Assembly: GCF_943734655.1 (NCBI RefSeq)
Contig: NC_071355.1
Location: forward strand, 98,518,949 to 98,582,948
Reading direction: 5' to 3'
Source: Sabethes cyaneus
Taxonomy: Eukaryota; Arthropoda; Insecta; Diptera; Culicidae
Length of the DNA: 64,000 nt
Within the stretch, counting starts at the first letter, position 1. Every line of letters starts with the position of its first letter. The position numbers and the translations under genes were made by a program. Below are positions 58,001 to 64,000 of this stretch, in pieces. Below the pieces are notes generated by a model that was given only the letters and a program-made list of their open reading frames with translations, ran no database searches and was not told the origin of the DNA.

Positions 58001-59129
58001 TCAATCGTGTGTAGACCGTGATACAAGCTTAACCTAATGTTATCAATCGATTACATATTCTATTTATGTTTGCTCGTTTCTGCTAGTTTTCTGTTGTTAT
58101 TGACTTGAATTACTTATTGTCCTAAAATATTGCTTCAATTTGGTTTTTTTAATTGTGAAGTCAATAAAATTACAATGTTGGTTGTATAGCACCATCATTT
58201 GATTTATGGGCCCGAATTTAGCATAATTAGTTCGATAATGATCCGTGGCAAATAGTGTACGAACACGTAAATTTCTAGTAGGTGCGTAAAAATTTAATTT
58301 AGATAAGAGTTCGGCAGAGTCAATACGTTGTGAGACTATGTCATTAACAAATGAGACCATTGCAAATTCACGACGCGCCTTTAATGTTTCGATATTTATA
58401 AGCTTGCAGCGGTTGTCATATGACGGAAGAGGAAGGCTCGTCCAATTTAAATTACGGAGTGCGTACAACAAGAATTGTTTTTGTATTGATTCTATTCTAT
58501 TTATGTGTGCATTGGCAAACGGAGACCATACCACGCTACAGTACTCAAGAATTGAACGAACGTAGTAAATGTAAAGTGTTTTTAATGTGTATGGGTCTCG
58601 AAAATTAAAGCTAAAGCGTTTTATGAAAGAGAGCATGTTGCTTGCTTTACAAGTAATTGTATTATAGTGATCTATAAACGTTAATTTTGAGTCTAGAATA
58701 ACTCCCAAATCTCTAATTTGTTCACAATTTTCTATCATTTGATCTCCAAGGGAGATGTTGGTTATATGTGTATTTCGTTTCCTACTGAATTTAATTAATT
58801 TACATTTGTTCACGTTTAGTTGAAGTAAGCTCTTCTTACACCAATTATAAAAAATTTGAATTTCGTTACAAAATGTGTTGACATCTGTCTCATTTTTTAT
58901 TTCTACGTATAATTTCATATCGTCGGCGTAAATAAGGATTTTTATATTCTTGAGAACGAATGAGATATCATTAACGAATAAAATAAACAATAGCGGTCCT
59001 AAATGAGACCCCTGAGGGACTCCAGAAGTGACTTGAATGGGATTAGATGTTTTTCCTTTAAATTTAACAATTTGCTGGCGGTATGTGAGATATGATTCGA
59101 TCCATATTAAAAGTTCTTGATGTATACCT
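57941..59129 (-). mobile_element. 5'-truncated non-LTR element with (TTTA)n tail
   Basis: Minus strand. The frame 58097-58990 extends upstream to about 59125 and encodes RT motifs SGVPQGSHLGPLLF, YADDMKLYVEI, then the thumb and C-terminal tail (NKCKLIKFSRKRN, RDLGVILDSKLTF, YYVRSILEYCSVVWSPF). The ADD catalytic box is intact. The 3' end is a long (AAAT)n run on the element strand (57941-58000). Short CCTTTT repeats at 57935-57940 and 59130-59135 may be its TSD. Clade within Jockey/CR1-like elements not resolved. Confidence 0.8.
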
Positions 59130-59639
59130 CCTTTTAAAGAGGAGAGGAGTTATAATTCCCCTTATAAAGAGGGGAGGGGTCTCAATTTACCATAGAATAA
59201 ATTCTTGTCACTGAAAACACCCACATGCCAAATTTTGTTCTATTTGCTTGATTAGTTGTCGAGTTTTGCAGAAATTTGTGTTTCATTTGTATGGGAGCCC
59301 CCCCTCTTAGTGGGGGGAGAGGTTTCTAACCATCACTAAAACCTTTCCTGGCCCCAAAAAACCTCTACATGCATATTTTCATGCCGATTGGTTCAGTAGT
59401 TTTCGATTCTATAAGGAACATACGGACAGACAGACAGACAGACAGAAATCCTTCTTTATAGGTATAGATAGATTACACATTTTTAGGAGAAATTCGATAA
59501 ACACATCTTGAGAAACACTTATTTTAATGCTTTTTGCTTCTAAAAAGTTACTAAATTGCAAGAAGTATTCAAAGTATTCAAAGCAATTTTTAGTACAAAA
59601 TTTTCTCAGCTTTCCTATATACGAAAGAATTAAGCCAGC

Positions 59640-59815
59640 TAGCATAATTTTTGTACCAGCGCTAATTTAAGGTAAAACGAACCAACAACTAAAAATGCTT
59701 AATAACTCTGTAACGATTGAGATTTGGCCATATGTGTAAAAGAATTTTTTTCGTCAATTGTGATCCTCTATCACCCCCTGAAATATTTGCACTAAGCTAC
59801 CTAACACCACCTCTC
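59640..59815 (-). repeat. Empty-site copy of the 52.4 kb repeat
   Basis: The reverse complement aligns with 52405-52700 but has a single CATATG (about 59730-59735) where the 52 kb copy carries the palindrome. Confidence 0.75.
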
Positions 59816-60288
59816 TGACACTCTGTCGAATCTCGACGGACAGTGTCAGTACGCCCTCTACGGATGACGATGGTAACTTTTAGGTTGTATATGTGCCATC
59901 ACTCTAGCATCACAACCACACTGACATCATTGCATGACATCGTACATCAACATCACACGCATACATTCTTTCAGATGGTTGCGATCACTAACACGTATAA
60001 GCAGTAGTAACCCAGATAACACAAAATCGTAATAGAAAGTTCACATTAAATCGTTTTCATGTCAAATTATGTCAAATCGAAATGAACAATAAGTTGTTTT
60101 TTCAGTCGTGCGTGTCTTCATATACAATTCATGACTGTGAATTATAAAGCAGTATAGACGATTGCAATATTTGATTATGTCTCAATCATATATTCAGGAG
60201 TATTTAGTTGCGTGTCATAAAAACTACGCAAAATAGAATTACAAATAGTTGTCAAAATTTTAGCACGTATATCGCCTCCACTTTGGTA
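59816..60288. other. Intergenic DNA
   Basis: No gene or element ends seen. It leads into the target site of the retrotransposon at 60305. Confidence 0.35.
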
Positions 60289-60304
60289 CATGTATGTTCT
60301 TATA
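60289..60304 (+). repeat. TSD of second RTE-like element
   Basis: CATGTATGTTCTTATA, repeated exactly at 63596-63611. Confidence 0.9.
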
Positions 60305-63300
60305 CTTACTTACTTAGGTGGCTTGCCGTCCTAAGACAAAGCCTGTTGAACAAAATTTCTCCATGTAACTCGGTTGAGGGCTACCGCTCTCCAATTCCTC
60401 GGACACCGAGTACTCTCCGCCAGATCTCGCTCCACCTGGTCTAACCATCTTGCTTGCTGCGCTCCTGGTCGTCTTGTTCCTACCGGATTTGAGGCGAACA
60501 CCATCTTTGCAGGGCAGTTGTCCGGCGTTCTTGCAACATGCCCTGCCCATCGCATCCGTCCAGCTTTAGCCACCTTCTGGATACTGGGTTCGCCATAGAG
60601 CTGTGCGAGTTCATGGTTCATCCTCCGCCTCCATACTCCGTTCTCCTGTACGCCGCCGAAGATCGTTCTTAGCACTCGTCGTTCGAAAACTCCGAGCACT
60701 CGCAGGTCCTCCTCGAGCATTGTCCATGTTTCATGCCCGTAGAGAACAACCGGTCTAATAAGCGTCTTGTACAGGGTGCACTTTGTACGGGGACTTAGTC
60801 TGCTCGACCGCAATTTCTTGTGGAACCCATAGTAAGCACGACTTCCGCTGATAATACGCCTCCGAATCTCACGGCTGGTATCATTGTCCGCCGTTACCAG
60901 TGAGCCAAGGTAGACAAATTCATCGACTACCTCAACCTCATCGCCGTCGATCAATATACTACTGCCCAAGCGGTGTCGTTCGGCCTCGGTTCCGCTGGCC
61001 AGCATGTACTTTGTTTTAGACGTATTTACCTTTAACCCAATCTTTTCTGCTTCGCGCTTTAGTCTGGTGTACTGTTCAGCCACCGCCACAGATGTTCTGC
61101 CGATAATATCCATGTCATCGGCAAAGCAGACGAATTGACTAGATTTGTTGAATATCGTGCCCCGCGTGTTGATATCCGCTCGGTTCATAACACCTTGTAG
61201 CGCTATGTTGAACAGCAGGCATGAAAGACCATCACCTTGACGAAGCCCTCTGTGTGATTCGAATGAACTTGACAATCCACCCGAAATCCGAACACAGCAC
61301 TGCGTACCATCCATCGTAGATTTAATCAGTTTGATGAGCTTCCTGGGGAAGCTGTTCTCGTCCATGATTTTCCATAGCTCTTTCCGGTCGATGGTATCAT
61401 ATGCGGCTTTGAAGTCAACGAATAAATGATGCGTGGGAACTCTGTATTCACGGCCCTTTTGGAGGATTTGCCGCAGTGTAAATATTTGATCCGTTGTAGA
61501 CCGACCTTCGACGAAGCCGGCTTGATAAGTTCCCACAAATCTATTCGCAATTGGTGATAGACGGCGGAAAATGATTTGGGACAGCACTTTATAAGCGGCA
61601 TTGAGAACGGTGATCGCTCGATAGTTCTCACAGTCCAACTTGTCGCCCTTTTTGTAGATCGGGCAGATAACCCCATCTTTCCACTCCTCCGGTAGCTGTT
61701 CCGTATCCCAAATTCTAACAATTAGTCGGTGTAGACAAACGGCCAGCTTTTCTGGTCCCATTTTAATAAGCTCCGCTCCGCTGCCATCTTTTCCAGCTGA
61801 CTTGTTGTTCTTTAGCTGCATGATGGCCTCCTTAACTTCGCCTATCGTTGGGGCTGGCACCTCTTCCCCGTTTGCTGCACCGTCGAAATCGCTTTCCCCG
61901 CCGCCATGGTTTTCCGCCTGGGCGCCATTCAGGTGTTCGTCGAAGTGCTGCTTCCACCTATCCGTCACCTCACGATCGTCCGTCAGAATACTGCCAGTCT
62001 TATCCCGACACATTTCGGCTCGCGGCACAAAGCCTTTGCGGGATCCGTTCAGTTTCTGGTAGAACTTCCGCGTTTCCTGAGAACGATGCAGCCGCTCCAG
62101 CTCTGCATATTCCTGCTCTTCCAGGTTGCGCTTTTTCTCCCGAAAGATTTGGTTTCGCTGCATCTTCTTCTGTTTGTGTCTTTCCACGTTCTGACGTGTG
62201 GCGCATCTTGGCCGCCCGCGCAGCGTTTTCCTCATCCATCACCCTCCTACATTCATCGTCAAACCAATCGTTCCGCTGATTCCGGGCCACATGTCCGATG
62301 GAGCTCTCCGCTGCACTGCTGATGGCTGTTTTGATAGTGTTCCAACAGTCCTCGAGAGGGGCTTCGTCCAGCTCGTCCTCTTCCGGCAGTGCAGCTTCGA
62401 GTGAATGCGCGTAGTTTGCGGCGACGTCTGGCTGCTTCAGCCGCGCGAGACTGAGGCTGGCGTCGGTACCGAATGTTGTTCACAACGGAGAGTCTTGGGC
62501 GCATCTTAACCATCACTAGGTAGTGGTCCGAGTCAACGTTAGCGCTTCGATAGGATCTGACGTCGATAATGTCTGAGAAGTGCCGACTGTCGATCAAAAC
62601 GTGGTCGATCTGTGATTCTGTCTGATTTGGTGACCTCCAGGTGTACTTATGGTGGATTCTGTGCTGGAAAAAGGTACTACGTACGGCCATATTCTTGGAG
62701 GCGGCAAAGTCGATAAGTCTTAGGCCCATTTCATTGGTTCGCTGGTGTGCACTGAACCTTCCAATCACCGGTTTGTATTCCTCCTCCTGGCCGACCTGAG
62801 CATTGAAATCCCCGATGACGATCTTGATATCATGTTTTGGGCAGCGGTCGTATTCACTCTCCAACTGCGCGTAGAATTCATCCTTGTCGTCATCGGTACT
62901 TCTGAGGTGAGGGCTGTGCACGTTGATGATGCTTATGTTGAAGAATCGGCCCTTGATTCTCAACCTGCACATTCGAGAATTGATTGGCCACCACCCAATC
63001 ACCCGTTTCCGCATCTCGCCCATCACTATGAAAGCTGTACCCAGCTCGTGTGTGTTGCCGCAGCTCTGGTAGATGGTATGTCCATCTCTGAACGTACGTA
63101 TCGTTGAGCTCTTCCAGCACACCTCCTGCAGCGCTACGACGTCGAACTTGCGGCTCTTCAATACGTCGGAGAGCACTCGAGTGCTCCCTTGGAAGTTGAG
63201 AGATCGGCAGTTCCACGTCCCGAGTTTCCAATCCATAGTCCTTTTTCGTCGCGTGGGTCTATTCCGATTGTTCCAGTAAGAATATATTTGTTCTTCGTTC

Positions 63301-63595
63301 CATGCTTTAATATTTTTCGTGGTGACGGCTTGCAAAGCCTGCTACACCAACCCCCTGTTTCGCCGGAGGGCCAACGAAGCTCGAAAGAGCCCTCCTTTCC
63401 TGTCAGCATACGACCTTGGCTTCCACCGGGGTTGGTTACCCGATCTCCACCAAAGTTGCTCGTATCCCGGCTGGTACCACGAGGCGGTAGGAATAGGAGT
63501 TGCTGAATAAGAGGCTATGAACCACTGTAGGGTCTATTTTATGCCTACACGTGCACAAGGCACCGACGGTACGCATTATTCAGCCGTTTACCAGC
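60305..63595 (-). mobile_element. RTE-like non-LTR retrotransposon, apparently full length
   Basis: 3,291 bp between perfect 16 bp TSDs, on the minus strand. The 5' end is at 63595 (TAAACGGCTGAATAATGCGT) and the 3' end at 60305 with a TAAG-type tail. It is closely related to the element at 54093 and extends further at the 5' side, so it may show the true 5' terminus. Confidence 0.9.
60331..63335 (-). pseudogene. Endonuclease-RT polyprotein with frameshifts
   Basis: The endonuclease part runs 63335 to about 62470 (GTWNCRSLNFQGS, VALQEVCWKSS, GDFNAQVG, SQIDHVLIDSRH). It then shifts frame near 62460: the following CTCGCGCGGCTGAAG reads correctly only in another frame, through RNDWFDDECRRVM at about 62270. 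A second shift occurs near 62205, after which the frame 62235-60331 is open through the linker and the RT (HHLFVDFKAAYDTI, GLRQGDGLSCLLFNIALQGV, FADDMDIIGRT) to the C-terminal MRWAGHVARTPDNCPAKMVF and the stop at 60331. It needs at least two frame corrections, so it is not autonomous as read. Confidence 0.85.
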
Positions 63596-63644
63596 CATGT
63601 ATGTTCTTATATGGCGTGAAATATAACTTTTTCGTTCAGATATG

Positions 63645-63761
63645 ATTTCGTATACCTCAGTTGCAATCGAGATATACGAAATCATATCATCCTTTGCTGA
63701 TATACGATATGCTGATTGCAATCGAGATATACGAAAGCAGTATCGTCCTTTGCTGTGTATA
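63645..63761 (+). repeat. ~57 bp tandem duplication
   Basis: TTGCAATCGAGATATACGAAATCA..ATCATCCTTTGCTG at about 63660 and TTGCAATCGAGATATACGAAAGCA..ATCGTCCTTTGCTG at about 63716 are close direct copies. Confidence 0.75.
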
Positions 63762-64000
63762 TGCGAACCTTCTACTATGCCCAGTCTTGAGTTCTGGAGT
63801 CTTCGCTAACACCCTGTATATAGATTTAACTTTTGGGATATCAAACTGGTTGAATTTCAAATAAGGAAAATAATTTTTGATTTTTTGGGATGAGAAGATT
63901 CTGTCACTTTTTTTCTGAAATGGAAAGAATTGAGAGGTCTATATAGTTGTCGTCACGGGCATAAGAAACCAAAGTATGCTTACATGTGATTGGTTGATTC
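63762..64000. other. Window edge, nothing recognised
   Basis: No coding frame or element ends. AACACCCTGTATATAGA at 63809 is a short phrase also present in reverse near 52395, a possible end of the second repeat family. Confidence 0.3.

Larger units (their letters stand above)
53141..59471 (+). repeat. RepA copy 6, carrying two retrotransposons
   Basis: Three pieces: 53141-54092, 57360-57940 and 59130-59471. The first begins in the GC-rich part (GCAAGCCCCCCAGTGGGC), so it lacks the leader. Units follow in order, and the copy ends with the family tail (GATTCTATAAGGAACATACG, four GACA repeats, ATCCTTCTTTATAGGTATAG). The interruptions are an RTE-like element (54093-57359) and a minus-strand non-LTR element (57941-59129). 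Restored, it would be about 1.9 kb. Confidence 0.8.

Overview
The window looks like mosquito genomic DNA, most probably a culicine such as Aedes. It is AT-rich, has insect-type split genes with short introns, and is dominated by transposable elements. Host genes occupy only a small part of it. No bacterial, viral or CRISPR features were seen. The species call is inference from gene families and repeat style.

Host genes. (1) 2415-3032 (+) holds the last three exons of a gene whose 5' part lies outside the window; its product is not recognised. (2) 7345-16096 (-) is a secreted serine protease with two CLIP domains. Six exons join to exactly 493 codons, and a 7 kb first intron is packed with transposons. 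(3) 32083-35067 (-) is a second secreted CLIP-domain protease with a long Thr/Ser/Pro-rich linker. One extra base breaks its second coding exon. (4) 42108-43560 (+) is a complete three-exon R-Ras2/Ras64B-type small GTPase. A decayed first exon and promoter of a third protease gene lies at 23.8-24.65 kb. A possible minus-strand exon (1129-1419) and an unrecognised frame interrupted by a Jockey-like insertion (30.1-31.1 kb) are weaker candidates.

Mobile elements. Six copies of RTE-like non-LTR retrotransposons are present. Two are nearly full length (54093-57359 + and 60305-63595 -), each bounded by a clear target-site duplication (TSD), and both have frameshifted ORFs. Other non-LTR fragments lie at 20.5-22.3, 30.3-30.9, 46.4-47.2 and 57.9-59.1 kb. 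A composite repeat (here 'RepA') made of degenerate 137-166 bp units occurs at least six times and hosts other insertions. Many MITE-like inverted-repeat elements occur. Several are nested, and comparison of copies within the window reveals empty sites: a three-level nest at 18.9-19.85 kb, an element split by another at 40.3-41.3 kb, and a 157 bp palindrome with its empty-site counterpart near 59.73 kb.

How parts relate. The two proteases are probably extracellular, trypsin-like members of proteolytic cascades of the immunity/melanisation/development type. The upstream block of the first protease is duplicated beside the decayed first exon, with an NF-kB-like motif in the best-conserved segment. 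I found no convincing new multi-gene system. The most useful leads are this duplicated regulatory block, the broken protease, the MITE group with CACAGA ends and 7 bp TSDs, and the nested insertions.
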